A stretch of 64,000 nt of DNA, taken from Methylacidiphilales bacterium (GTDB taxonomy: Bacteria; Verrucomicrobiota; Verrucomicrobiia; Methylacidiphilales; UBA1321). Of this stretch, positions 31,847 to 41,987 are shown in pieces; within the stretch, counting starts at the first letter, position 1, and each line of letters starts with the position of its first letter. The DNA is taken from NCBI GenBank assembly GCA_021272315.1, contig JAJSLI010000020.1, forward strand, positions 17,917 through 81,916, given 5' to 3'. The notes beneath the pieces were generated by a model. The model made no database searches and was not told where the DNA came from. It saw only the letters and a list, made by a program, of their open reading frames with translations. Position numbers and translations under genes: made by a program.

Positions 31847-33961
31847 ATGATTTCGCATTTCGATCGATTAATGTCTTGTCGGCGTGTTTTTTGCGCGGCT
31901 GGTCTGCTGTCGCTCGTCTTGGCGTTCACCGGCCTTGGGGCAATGGCCGATGATACGCCATCGGGTCAGGCGGTGCCTGTGCTTTCGCCTGACCAGTCCC
32001 GTTATTTTTTCACCATCGATCTCGATCCGCGCTACCAGATCGTTGGAGTCGGCGAATTGACCGGGGATGCGGCGGCAAAAGCCAACTGTTACCGTTTTCT
32101 ATACTACCCGAACGGCAAGATTCGGCAGATCGAATACCTGCGGGCGGGCGATCCGCAGCCCGATCCGCTTTTCGGTGTCGAGCGGATCGATATCGAGTAT
32201 CAGGCCGGCGTCGAGCGCCGCTGGTACCGCGACGCCCAGGGCAATCCGGTCAAGAGCATCTCTGGAAACGAAGGCGAGGAATTGACGCTCAACCCGGCGG
32301 GATACCCGACCGATGTGACCAATCTCGATGAAAGCGGGGCTCGGATGCGCGACAGCAGCGGTGTGATCCATTATGTCCGCACGCTCGATTTTTCAGGCCG
32401 GATTATCGTGGGACGGCGCGTTGGACTGCTCGGCTCGTTCATCACCGACAATAACGGCGAATTCGAAACCCGTTCGCTATATGACAATCTGGACCATCGG
32501 ATCGAATACGGGAACTTCGACGCCTCGGGCAACGCGCTCAACAACACCGACGGTATCGCCATGACTCGGACCACTTACACGATTTATCCCGACTCGACCC
32601 AGAGTATCGAGAGTTATTTCGATGCCTCGGGGCTGGCCACATTGGAAAAGAGCACCGGGGTGCATCAATACCAGCGCACCTGCGACAAACGCGGCCTGCT
32701 CCTAAGCGAAGCCTACTTCGATACCTCCGGCGCTCCGACGGTTGACAACGATGAGCGGATTCACGAACGCCGCAGCCAGTACGACGAGCGGGGAAACCTG
32801 CTGTCTGAGGAGTATTTCGACGCCGACGGCAACCCGTGCAACCTGCACAAGGAGGGATATGCAAAAGTGACTTACCGTTACGACGACAAAAACCGGGTGG
32901 TCGAAAAGGCTTTCTTCGGTGACGACGGCGGCCCGCAGGTGGTGGCCGATCTTGGTGCGGCGGTGATCCGGCAGGACTACGACAATTACAATACGATCGT
33001 GCGCCAGCAGTTTTTCGACGGCCAGGGTCATCCGGCAATCAACGCCAAATATGGCGCGCCAGCCATCCGGATCGAGGTGAAGGGAGACACAACCATGGTG
33101 CGTCTGCGTGACGCCAACGATAAACCCATGAAAAACGCGGTCTACGGCTATGCGGCCTTCAGCTACAAGACGGACACCGACAAGGCACTCACTCCATTCA
33201 ATCACTATTACAATTTGCGCGGTCGCACGATCAGTTATTTCCCGCGTGTATCGGTGATCAACCCCCACCTCTACCAGCTCAAACAGAATAAGGTCATGAA
33301 ATACAGCGCCCGAGGTGGCGCGGCCGCAGTGGGTTTCGGTGCACTGCTGGCCGCGATCTTGGCCCGGCGAAAATCGTTGTATACGAAATGGCGCAAAGTC
33401 TACGTGCCGACGCCATCCGAACGCCTCCTGGCGATGTTCGCCATGTTCGCCATTGTCGAGGGAATGTTCCGGTTTTTTCTCACGGTCTACTGGGGATGGC
33501 TTGACCACCAGTACGTGCGCATGGGCCACGGCACCCATATCCTCGAAAGCGTGGTGATCCTCTATTTCCTCTACCGCTTTTTCCGCATCCACCTCACCAT
33601 GCGCGTACTCAACATCGGCCGCGACGACATCCACCGGATCATCCGTGAATTTTTCACTCAGGCCGGACTGGATCCCGAGTGGAACGAAGCGCATAAAACC
33701 TACGTCACTCCCGCGCTTCGCGTGAGGGTCCGTTATTTCGCGCAGAAATATCACGCTTACTTGGCCTTCCACCGCCAAGGCGTGTCGGGACGCCAACTGG
33801 CTCACGATTTGGCTCGACACATCCGCGCGGCAGCGGGCGCCATCCAGGGCCCGGTGCGCAGTCGGACCATCGCCCTTTATTACCCGAGCCTCGCCTTCTG
33901 TTATCTTCTGCTCTCGGGCACGGCGTTTTACACCCTTTGGCAATTGGTTAAGCAATACTAA
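31847..33961 (+). CDS. Membrane protein with 33-aa YD-like repeats
   Basis: Signal/TM N-terminus; tandem YFDxxGxP...YDxxGxxxSEx repeats; C-terminal TM segments. Confidence 0.8.
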   Translation: MISHFDRLMSCRRVFCAAGLLSLVLAFTGLGAMADDTPSGQAVPVLSPDQSRYFFTIDLDPRYQIVGVGELTGDAAAKANCYRFLYYPNGKIRQIEYLRAGDPQPDPLFGVERIDIEYQAGVERRWYRDAQGNPVKSISGNEGEELTLNPAGYPTDVTNLDESGARMRDSSGVIHYVRTLDFSGRIIVGRRVGLLGSFITDNNGEFETRSLYDNLDHRIEYGNFDASGNALNNTDGIAMTRTTYTIYPDSTQSIESYFDASGLATLEKSTGVHQYQRTCDKRGLLLSEAYFDTSGAPTVDNDERIHERRSQYDERGNLLSEEYFDADGNPCNLHKEGYAKVTYRYDDKNRVVEKAFFGDDGGPQVVADLGAAVIRQDYDNYNTIVRQQFFDGQGHPAINAKYGAPAIRIEVKGDTTMVRLRDANDKPMKNAVYGYAAFSYKTDTDKALTPFNHYYNLRGRTISYFPRVSVINPHLYQLKQNKVMKYSARGGAAAVGFGALLAAILARRKSLYTKWRKVYVPTPSERLLAMFAMFAIVEGMFRFFLTVYWGWLDHQYVRMGHGTHILESVVILYFLYRFFRIHLTMRVLNIGRDDIHRIIREFFTQAGLDPEWNEAHKTYVTPALRVRVRYFAQKYHAYLAFHRQGVSGRQLAHDLARHIRAAAGAIQGPVRSRTIALYYPSLAFCYLLLSGTAFYTLWQLVKQY

Positions 33962-34017
33962 ACGTTAAAATCGAAGCCCCCTTGTCGGCCATCCCGGATG
34001 CGGTAAGGTAAAACCGC

Positions 34018-35322
34018 ATGCCTACGACTTTGGAATTGCCGATCCTGCCCGTTCTTGATCCCGACCTTGAAAACGAGAGACTTGAGGCGCTTCGTTCCCT
34101 GGAGCTTCTCGATACTCCGCCGGAAGACCGTTTCGACCGCATCACGCGATTGGCAGCCAATTATTTCCAGGTTCCAATCTCCTACGTTGCGCTCATTGAC
34201 CGCGAGCGGCAGTGGTTCAAGTCGGCTCACGGCCTTTGCATGGCGGAGACCAGCCGTTCCTCCTCCTTTTGCCAGTATACCATTCATCGCGATGAACCCT
34301 TGGTCATTCCGGACACGCACCTTCATCCCCTCGGACGCAACCATCCCCTCGTCATCGGGGAGCCGTTTGTGCGATTTTACGCCGGCGTGCCGCTTGCCGG
34401 TCCGCGCGGGCAGAAAATCGGAAGCTTTTGCCTGGTCGATACGCAGCCGCGAACTTTCACCGAAGAGGACCTCACACGCCTAATGGCCTTTGCCGCCATC
34501 GTCGAGCGGGAAATCAACCTGGGCCGGATCATCCAGTCGCAAAACGAACTGCTCGAAACGCGACAGAAGCTGGTTGAGACACAGGCCCAACTTACCCACG
34601 AGATGGCCGACGCGGCGAAGTATGTCCGCCTGATGCTGCCGCCGCCCTTCACCGGCGAGGAGACCCTCGACTGGCACTTCCATCCCTCGACGCATCTGGG
34701 TGGAGACGGCCTCGGCTACCGCCGGATCGACGACGACTTGCTTGCCCTCTATGTCCTCGATGTGACCGGTCACGGGCTCGGCTCCGCGCTGCTGGCGGTG
34801 AGCGCGCTCGAACTGCTCCGCAACCGCGCCGCGCAGGTTGATTTTGCGCAACCCTCGACCGTCATAGATCGTCTCAACCGCACCTTTCAGATGAAGGACC
34901 ATGCGGGCAAATTCTTTTCCGTCTGGTACGGGGTCTATTCGCGCTCCAGACGGCAAATCACCTACGCCAACGCGGGTCATCCGCCCGCCCTGCTGTTGAC
35001 GCGCGAAAGCTGCAAGTCCCGGCTCGTTCGCACCGCGCCCGGCGGCTCCGTCCTCGGCATTATGCCCGAGATCAACTCACCCGAAACGACCATCGATTTT
35101 CCGGCTTCGTCGGAACTTTATCTCTTCACCGACGGGCTTTACGAATTGTCCGACCCGAAGGGCGGGCGCGGCTCCTATGACGAATTTTTCACATGGCTTG
35201 AAAAAAGAACGCGTGCGGGCAAGTCCCCCTGGGATGCGATGCTCGACTGGCACAAGGAAGCGATGGAAAAGCGGCTCATTGATGACGACGTGACGATGCT
35301 CCGCTTCGCGACCCATTCATGA
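34018..35322 (+). CDS. GAF domain plus SpoIIE/PP2C-type serine phosphatase (RsbU-like)
   Basis: GAF (FQVPISYVALIDRERQWFKSAHGL) and SpoIIE (LLALYVLDVTGHGLGSALLAVSALELL...YANAGHPPALL...LYLFTDGLYE). Confidence 0.92.
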   Translation: MPTTLELPILPVLDPDLENERLEALRSLELLDTPPEDRFDRITRLAANYFQVPISYVALIDRERQWFKSAHGLCMAETSRSSSFCQYTIHRDEPLVIPDTHLHPLGRNHPLVIGEPFVRFYAGVPLAGPRGQKIGSFCLVDTQPRTFTEEDLTRLMAFAAIVEREINLGRIIQSQNELLETRQKLVETQAQLTHEMADAAKYVRLMLPPPFTGEETLDWHFHPSTHLGGDGLGYRRIDDDLLALYVLDVTGHGLGSALLAVSALELLRNRAAQVDFAQPSTVIDRLNRTFQMKDHAGKFFSVWYGVYSRSRRQITYANAGHPPALLLTRESCKSRLVRTAPGGSVLGIMPEINSPETTIDFPASSELYLFTDGLYELSDPKGGRGSYDEFFTWLEKRTRAGKSPWDAMLDWHKEAMEKRLIDDDVTMLRFATHS

Positions 35323-35329
35323 TGTCCTC

Positions 35330-36313
35330 GTGAACATTCCCGCCGGCCTTGCCGCCTGTTCCCGCCGCCGCTTTTTGCGCCAGCTCGTTGGAACGGGCGC
35401 CCTCGCCGCGACCGGCCTGGAGTCGCTCCTTGCGCAAACGCCGCCTCCCTCTCCGCCCGCGAACGCGTCAGCCTTCCGTTTTGCCTTTGTCACAGATACG
35501 CACCTGATGAAAGATCCGTCCTTCCGTTCGGATGCGGGCATTGCCCTGTGCCTGGATGCGGTCGAGAAACTCAACCCCCGGCCCGAGTTCATTCTTGTCG
35601 GCGGCGATCTGGTCAACCGCGCGCGCGATATGACCATCCGCGAGGCTGAGCAAACCCTCGACCAGTTCCTTTCCATCTGGAACAACCACACCTCCCTGCC
35701 TGCGCGCTGGACCTTCGGTAATCACGATCTCGTCGGCACGAGCAATCCGTCCGTTTCGCCTGCCGACCGGCACTATGCCAAGGGCCTTTTTCAGGAGCGC
35801 TTTCATCTGCCGCATCTCTTTTACAGCTTCGATTGGAAAGGCTGGCACTTCGTCGTGCTCGACGACATCGCGCTGCAACCTGACCACACCTACATCGGCC
35901 GGCTCTTCGACGATGAGCTGGCTTTTATCAAGGCTGATCTCGACGCCCACCGCGCCATGCCGACCATCGTATGTACCCACATCCCGACCATGTCGGCCGT
36001 GCCTCTCGGGCTCTATCTTGCCCACGCTGCGGCGAACTTCCAGATACCCACCAACAAAAACCTCCTTTGCACGAACGCCAACCTGCTCTTTAACGATTTT
36101 CCGGGTCACAATGTCCGCGCCGTTCTTTCCGGCCATCTGCACCACCTCGAAAAGATCGACTCGAACGGCGTCCACTTCGTCACGTGCGGCGCGGTCTGCG
36201 GCAATTACTGGAAAGGGCCGATGCTCGACTGCCCGGAAGGCTTCGGCGTGGTCGATCTAGGCGTCGACGGCTCGGTTGCCTTTGATTACCGGACCTACGG
36301 GTGGAAGGCGTAA
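35330..36313 (+). CDS. Metallophosphoesterase with Tat-like signal; GTG start
   Basis: SRRRFLRQLVGTGALAATG; FAFVTDTHLM, VGGDLVNRARD, TFGNHDLVG, VLSGHLHH. Confidence 0.9.
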   Translation: MNIPAGLAACSRRRFLRQLVGTGALAATGLESLLAQTPPPSPPANASAFRFAFVTDTHLMKDPSFRSDAGIALCLDAVEKLNPRPEFILVGGDLVNRARDMTIREAEQTLDQFLSIWNNHTSLPARWTFGNHDLVGTSNPSVSPADRHYAKGLFQERFHLPHLFYSFDWKGWHFVVLDDIALQPDHTYIGRLFDDELAFIKADLDAHRAMPTIVCTHIPTMSAVPLGLYLAHAAANFQIPTNKNLLCTNANLLFNDFPGHNVRAVLSGHLHHLEKIDSNGVHFVTCGAVCGNYWKGPMLDCPEGFGVVDLGVDGSVAFDYRTYGWKA

Positions 36314-36319
36314 CAGAAT

Positions 36320-37744
36320 TTAAGAAGCCGTCGCCAGTTCCTTATCGCGGGGGTCGTTCGTGCGCATCGCCTTGACGAAATTCTGGCCCATTTCCCAGAT
36401 GGGTCCGGGAAACTTACCAAGGTCGGAAATGACTTCACCCAGCGCCTTGATAAACCGGTCTATTTCCTTCTCGCCGACGACGAGCGGCGGCAGGATTTTC
36501 ACGATGTCGGCGTTGTTGGCGGCGACCTGCGTCAAAATGCGGTGCTTGGTCAGGAGCGGCGTGACGATGAGCTGCGGAAACATGCTGGAATCGAGCGAGT
36601 GGACCAGTTTCCAGCCCATCTTGGGCATAAGGCCGCGCGGCTCGGCGAACTCGATCCCGCACATGAGCCCTTTCACGCGCACATCCTTGATGATGTCGTG
36701 CTTTTTCTGCAGAGCGAGAAGGCCCTTTTCGAGATGGGCGCCCATTTTTGCGGCGTTATCGACAAGCCCTTCGTCCTCAAGAACGGTCAGGGCGGCCAAA
36801 CCGCAGGCGCAGGCGAGATTGTTGCGGCCAAAAGTGGTCGAATGGACGATGCAACGGTCCATGCGCGAAAAGGTTTTTTGATAAATCGACCTCCGTGTGA
36901 TGATGGCGCCGGCCGGGACGTAACCGCCGCTGAGGGTCTTGGCCAAAGTAAGAATGTCGGGTTCGAGGTTCCAATGCTCGAAGGCAAACCATTTGCCGGT
37001 TCGTCCGAGGCCGGTCTGCACCTCGTCGCAGATGAGGAGCGTTCCGTACTTGCGGCAGAGCGCCTGCGCCCGGTTGAAGTAATCGTCCTTCGGAAATTTG
37101 ACGCCCTTGCCCTGCACCAGTTCGATGATGAAAGCGGCGACGTCGCCCTTCTTCAATTCGTGCTCGAGTTCATCGGCATCGCCGAGCGTGACCGTCTCGC
37201 AGCCGGGTACGAACGGCCCGAAGCCCTCGTGAAATGCGGCGTTGCCGGTAACCGAAAGCGAACCGTAGCTAAGACCGTGGTAGGAGTTCTTCAGCGAGAG
37301 GATGCGGGGCCGGCGCGTGGCGCACTTGGCGAATTTCAACGCGCCCTCGACCGCCTCGGTGCCGCTGTTGCAGAGGAAAACGGCGTCGAGATGGGGCGCC
37401 CCCTGTTGCGCGAGCCGTTTGACCAGCCGCTCGGCCAGAAGGCCGCTCAGCAGCGCGGAATCGAGTTGCACCATGTTGGGCAGGTTAAGGTCGAGCACGT
37501 CGCGAATCGCCTGTTGCGTGACCGGATGGTTTCGCCCGATATTGAAGACGCCGAAACCGGAGAGAAAATCGAGGTAGTCTTTGCCATCCATGTCGTAGAG
37601 GTAGGCGCCCTCGGCTCGGGCGTAGACGATATCGAAGCCAATGGTGCGCTGGACCTTGACCAGTGTCCGGTTCAGGTAGAGATCGTGCAGCTCGTAATTT
37701 TCGCCCAGCCGGGAAGTGACCAGGTCCTTGATATCAAGAGGCAT
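36320..37744 (-). CDS. Class III PLP-dependent aminotransferase (acetylornithine/GABA-type)
   Basis: 474 aa; DMDGKDYLDFLSGFGVFNIGRNHP, LICDEVQTGLGRTGKWFAFEHW, LAKTLSGGYVPAGAIITRR. Confidence 0.92.
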   Translation of the reverse strand: MPLDIKDLVTSRLGENYELHDLYLNRTLVKVQRTIGFDIVYARAEGAYLYDMDGKDYLDFLSGFGVFNIGRNHPVTQQAIRDVLDLNLPNMVQLDSALLSGLLAERLVKRLAQQGAPHLDAVFLCNSGTEAVEGALKFAKCATRRPRILSLKNSYHGLSYGSLSVTGNAAFHEGFGPFVPGCETVTLGDADELEHELKKGDVAAFIIELVQGKGVKFPKDDYFNRAQALCRKYGTLLICDEVQTGLGRTGKWFAFEHWNLEPDILTLAKTLSGGYVPAGAIITRRSIYQKTFSRMDRCIVHSTTFGRNNLACACGLAALTVLEDEGLVDNAAKMGAHLEKGLLALQKKHDIIKDVRVKGLMCGIEFAEPRGLMPKMGWKLVHSLDSSMFPQLIVTPLLTKHRILTQVAANNADIVKILPPLVVGEKEIDRFIKALGEVISDLGKFPGPIWEMGQNFVKAMRTNDPRDKELATAS

Positions 37745-37798
37745 TTCCCATTAAACCTTTTTTCCGGCCCGAAAACAAGCACGGCGGGCGTCCCAGGC

Positions 37799-38338
37799 TC
37801 ACCGCGTCAGGCGGAAAAGTCCGACGAGAGAAAAACCGTAGAAGATAAGGTCGATGCCGATGAACGTCCCGATTACCCAAAGTGCCGAACTGGGCCAGTG
37901 AACCGCGATGAGAATGCCCAAAAGCACTGATATTGCGCCGCTAAACAGCAGCCAGCTGCGATGATGCAGGGCTGGATGCGAGACGCCGAAGCCGAAGCGA
38001 AACAACCCGCTGACAAGAAAATAGAATGCAAGGATCAGCGTGATCACAGCCGCGCCCGACGCGGCATCCGCGATGAGCAGAAAGCCTATCATCGCGGCGA
38101 GGATGCCCGCGAGCAATTGAACCGCGAAGCCTTCCCATCCCCGTACCGAAAAGGCATGGATGAGGGTAGCGAAGCCCGCGACCATGAGCAGGACGCCAAA
38201 GAAGTAAACTGAGATGAGCGTCAAGACAAGGGGACTCGCCACGGCCAGGACTCCCGCGACGATGTAGATAATGCCAAGCACGAGGAACCACGCCGGTCGG
38301 TGGTGATGGGGAGCGGAGGGGAGAAGTTGATTGGACAT
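37799..38338 (-). CDS. HdeD family (DUF308) membrane protein
   Basis: 179 aa; six-TM HdeD-like pattern. Confidence 0.88.
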   Translation of the reverse strand: MSNQLLPSAPHHHRPAWFLVLGIIYIVAGVLAVASPLVLTLISVYFFGVLLMVAGFATLIHAFSVRGWEGFAVQLLAGILAAMIGFLLIADAASGAAVITLILAFYFLVSGLFRFGFGVSHPALHHRSWLLFSGAISVLLGILIAVHWPSSALWVIGTFIGIDLIFYGFSLVGLFRLTR

Positions 38339-38390
38339 ATCTCTACCGCTAGACCACGGCAGCCGCTTGGCAATCCGCTTTCTGTTACGA

Positions 38391-38846
38391 TCACGCCTCT
38401 TTACTGTCAGGCGGACGCTCGTAAATCGCGGGGCGATGAATTTCCATGTGCCGTTCCGGATACTCCACCAACTTGAAGCCGAACGACTCGTAAACCCCGT
38501 GCGCGTCGAGCGTGACTAGCATCCAGCGACGCAAACCCTGTAAATTAGGATGGGCGAGGATGGTTCCGACCAGCGCCTTGCTTAACCCCTTGCCGCGGTG
38601 TTCCGACAGAATGAAAACGTCGGCGACGTAGGCGAAAGTCGTGTAATCGCTGATTACGCGGGCAAAGCCGGCCTGCTTTCCTAAGTAATAAACGCCGAAG
38701 TTCAGCGAATGCCGGACCATCCGCTCGACGAGGGTCCGTGGCATGTTCCTGGCCCAGTATGATTCCGCCAGAAAACCGTGGATAACGTCGATATTGAGCA
38801 GGGACGAGTCCGTCGAGATCGTGTAGCCGTCGGGGAGCGAAATCAT
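38391..38846 (-). CDS. GNAT family N-acetyltransferase
   Basis: VADVFILSEHRGKGLSKALVGTILAHPNLQGLRRWMLVT. Confidence 0.92.
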   Translation of the reverse strand: MISLPDGYTISTDSSLLNIDVIHGFLAESYWARNMPRTLVERMVRHSLNFGVYYLGKQAGFARVISDYTTFAYVADVFILSEHRGKGLSKALVGTILAHPNLQGLRRWMLVTLDAHGVYESFGFKLVEYPERHMEIHRPAIYERPPDSKEA

Positions 38847-38850
38847 GGCC

Positions 38851-39675
38851 TTATTTCCGGATGACCCGCGTATCGGCCAGTCGGTCGTGCAGGGTCAGGC
38901 CGCGCGAACTAAACAGCGCGACGGCGAAACCCAGGAAGCAGGGCAGCGCGGAGAGAAATTTACCGAGATGGCGTCCCGTTGCGCGCATGAAGCTGACCCG
39001 CTCCCCCTCCGCATCGGTTACCTTGATTCCCACCCAGAGCTTGCCGATCGTGGCCTGCCAGGGGGACGCTTCCAAGGACGCGGCATAAATCCAGGCGAGG
39101 CCGAGGGCGACCAGCAGCAGAAGCCGGTGGAAATCCCGATCGAGGAGCAGCCATTCCTGGCGCATCGATTCGGGATCGGAGCGCTCGATCAGCCCCTGCA
39201 ACTCAACAGTCAGGGCTCCAAGGCCAAAAAGAAAAATGATCGGCACGAAAAGGACGGCGCAATCGACCGTAAAGGCGATGGCGCGCCGAAAAAACGACGC
39301 CGTGTCGAGTTGAACTTCGGTGCGGGGAACCGGCGGCGCGATCGGCGGACTGGCTTGGCGTCTGGCTTCAGCCGAAACGGGCGGTGGAAGAGACATCACA
39401 GGCACAGGCGGGGCCTGAATCAGACGCGGCTCCTGCAACTCGGGCGGGGGTGGAGACGGTGGAATAGGCGGCAGGTCGCGCGCCGCAGGCACCGGCGGCA
39501 GGAGCGGTTCGCGTTCGATAAAATGGAGTACTTCGCCCAGCGGCAGCCATTCTTTCAGGCCGGGCGCATGAGCGAGATACTGCAGGGTGAAATCACCGCG
39601 CGCGAGCCCGTCCTGAATTTGCGTCCGCGTGAACGGGCCCCAGGGAACGTTGTGCTTGAGAACGGTGATTCCCAC
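38851..39675 (-). CDS. RDD family membrane protein with N-terminal GYF_2-like domain
   Basis: VPWGPFTRTQIQDGLARGDFTLQYLAHAPGLKEWLPL; RDD-type C-terminal TM region. Confidence 0.85.
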   Translation of the reverse strand: MGITVLKHNVPWGPFTRTQIQDGLARGDFTLQYLAHAPGLKEWLPLGEVLHFIEREPLLPPVPAARDLPPIPPSPPPPELQEPRLIQAPPVPVMSLPPPVSAEARRQASPPIAPPVPRTEVQLDTASFFRRAIAFTVDCAVLFVPIIFLFGLGALTVELQGLIERSDPESMRQEWLLLDRDFHRLLLLVALGLAWIYAASLEASPWQATIGKLWVGIKVTDAEGERVSFMRATGRHLGKFLSALPCFLGFAVALFSSRGLTLHDRLADTRVIRK

Positions 39676-39684
39676 AAAACGCGG

Positions 39685-40890
39685 TTATTTTTTTCTCTTG
39701 CCGGCCAGGACATTCGAGCGCGTCCTTAACCTCAACGCGTTAAGCCGGATGAAACCGGTCGCGTCGGCCTGATTGTAAGCGCCTTGGTCGGCTTCCATGG
39801 TGGCCACGTGGGGATTGTAGAGCGAAACCGGGCTCTTGCGTCCGGCAACGATCAGGTTCCCCTTGTAGAGTTTGAGCCGCACCGTGCCGGTTACGTGCTT
39901 CTGGCTCTCCTCGACCGCAGCCTGCAAAAATTCACGCTCCGGCGCGAACCAGAAGCCGTAATAGACCAGTTCCGAATAGCGCGGGATAAGCGAGTCGCGC
40001 AAATGCATGACCTCGCGGTCAAGCGTCAACGTCTCGATCTGCCGGTGCGCGAAATGAAGGATCGCACCGCCGGGCGTTTCATAGACGCCGCGCGATTTCA
40101 TGCCGACGAAACGGTTTTCGACGAGATCGACCCGCCCGATGCCGTGCCGGCCGCCAAGCTTGTTCAGCGCCCGCAGCACGTCGGCGGGGCTGAGTTTTTT
40201 GCCGTCGACCGCGACGCAATTACCCGCGACGAAATCGAGCTCGACGACCTGCGGTTTGTCCGGCGCTTTTTCCGGCGAAACGCTGAGCTTGAACATGTCG
40301 GCGGGCGGCTCGACCCATGGGTCCTCGAGGATGCCGCTCTCAAAACTGATATGGAGCAGGTTCCGGTCGCTGCTGTAGGGCTTGGCGGCGCTGACCGGCA
40401 CGGCGATGCCATGGGCCTTCGCGTAGTTGATCAGGTCGGTCCGGCCCTGGAACTCCCAATCCCGCCATGGGGCGATGATTTTCAGATCGGGAGCGAGTGC
40501 GGCAAAAGTCAGTTCGAAGCGAACCTGGTCGTTGCCCTTGCCCGTTGCGCCGTGTGCCACCGCGTCGGCCTTTTCCAGCCGCGCAATCTCGACCTGCCGC
40601 TTGGCAATGAGCGGACGCGCGATGCTCGTGCCGAGGAAATACTGGTTCTCATAAAGCGCTCCGGCCCGGATCATCGGGTAGATGAAATCGGTGGCAAACT
40701 CTTCCGTCAGGTCGTCAATGTAACACTTCGACGCGCCGGTCTTGAGCGCCTTCTTGTCGAGGCCCTTGAGTTCCTCTTCCTGGCCGATGTCGGCGCAGAA
40801 GGCGATGATTTCGGCGTTATATTTTTCCTTCAACCACGTTAAAATGATGGAGGTGTCAAGACCTCCCGAATAAGCGACTACAATCTTCAT
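39685..40890 (-). CDS. argG: Argininosuccinate synthase
   Basis: [24 protein letters not shown]...[15 protein letters not shown]. Confidence 0.98.
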   Translation of the reverse strand: MKIVVAYSGGLDTSIILTWLKEKYNAEIIAFCADIGQEEELKGLDKKALKTGASKCYIDDLTEEFATDFIYPMIRAGALYENQYFLGTSIARPLIAKRQVEIARLEKADAVAHGATGKGNDQVRFELTFAALAPDLKIIAPWRDWEFQGRTDLINYAKAHGIAVPVSAAKPYSSDRNLLHISFESGILEDPWVEPPADMFKLSVSPEKAPDKPQVVELDFVAGNCVAVDGKKLSPADVLRALNKLGGRHGIGRVDLVENRFVGMKSRGVYETPGGAILHFAHRQIETLTLDREVMHLRDSLIPRYSELVYYGFWFAPEREFLQAAVEESQKHVTGTVRLKLYKGNLIVAGRKSPVSLYNPHVATMEADQGAYNQADATGFIRLNALRLRTRSNVLAGKRKK

Positions 40891-40928
40891 CGCCGCTTCT
40901 TAACCGAAATCCGGCCAAAGAACAGAAA

Positions 40929-41405
40929 TTACTTAAGCCTGCTCCACGACATCTTAGCCAAACCAATACTGGCCAGGATGGATGAGACCAAGAGACTGCT
41001 CCAAAGGCACCACAACTTGGCAACACTCCATCCTTGCAAAATAGCGTCGGGATCACCCATGGGACGGTTTGGGACAATATGCTGGACGTTTATAACGGGC
41101 CAACCGCTGCCCGGCCATAAAACACCGGGGTAGAGGTAACCCATGGGAACTGAGTCGGTGGAGTCATAAATTCTCTCATCCACAAAGACTTCCCACCCAA
41201 TAGTGCAAACGATCGTCATCACCAGAAAGATCAGACCGAATTTTACCAAGCCGCGCTTCCGGTAACCCAAGGTAAATCCAAAAATTCCACCGAACACGAT
41301 CCACACCAAGAACCCTAGACCAAATACAAGGGTGAGAATCAACATCATCGCCGAGGAAAGAATAAATTTCCCCCTATCGCTCATTACAGGACCAGCGCTC
41401 GTCAT
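40929..41405 (-). CDS. Hypothetical multi-TM membrane protein
   Basis: MTSAGPVMSDRGKFILSSAMMLILTLVFGLGFLVWIVFGGIFGFTLGYRK; start 41405 chosen inside ORF 40929-41444. Confidence 0.6.
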   Translation of the reverse strand: MTSAGPVMSDRGKFILSSAMMLILTLVFGLGFLVWIVFGGIFGFTLGYRKRGLVKFGLIFLVMTIVCTIGWEVFVDERIYDSTDSVPMGYLYPGVLWPGSGWPVINVQHIVPNRPMGDPDAILQGWSVAKLWCLWSSLLVSSILASIGLAKMSWSRLK

Positions 41406-41453
41406 AGGCACCCAATAAAATAGGCTCTGACATCTGCCACGCAACCCATACCG

Positions 41454-41960
41454 CTATAGCCCCGGCCCTTTCCATTCCGTCCCGCGCAAGCGGCTGATGA
41501 GATAATCGAGCGAATAGGCGCCGGGACCGAAAATCAAAACCACCACGGCGGTCGCCAGATAGGGGAAAGCCGTGTCGCCACAAAATTTATCGGTGTCAAA
41601 GCTCAGGAGATCCTTCAGCCCGTCCTGTTCCGTCGTGATGTAGGCGACGATGAAATTGATCGTAAGCGGTATGGAGGTCAATCGGCTTAACAAGCCCAGA
41701 ACCAGGAAGAGGCCGCCAAACGTTTCCGTGAAACCGACGATCCAGGCATTTTCCACGGGAAAAGGAATACCGAGGTCCTTGAAATATCCGATGGGCTTGT
41801 CGATATTCATCAGTTTGCCCCAGCCAGCCTGAATCAATTGCCCTCCCCACACAATGCGCATGAACAGGAGCAGCGGCGATCGGAGATGATTGCCGACGAG
41901 TACGAGGAGGCCGTAAAGAAATTCGACGCCGGCAACAAAAGGGTTGGTGAGTTTGGACAT
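41454..41960 (-). CDS. DoxX family protein (HvfX/BufD-like)
   Basis: LLLFMRIVWGGQLIQAGWGKLMNIDKPIGYFKDLGIPFPVENAWIVGFTETFGGLFLVLGLLSRLTSIPL; adjacent to DUF692/DUF2063. Confidence 0.9.
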   Translation of the reverse strand: MSKLTNPFVAGVEFLYGLLVLVGNHLRSPLLLFMRIVWGGQLIQAGWGKLMNIDKPIGYFKDLGIPFPVENAWIVGFTETFGGLFLVLGLLSRLTSIPLTINFIVAYITTEQDGLKDLLSFDTDKFCGDTAFPYLATAVVVLIFGPGAYSLDYLISRLRGTEWKGPGL

Positions 41961-41987
41961 AATATTCTGACGTTTGACGATGTGACT

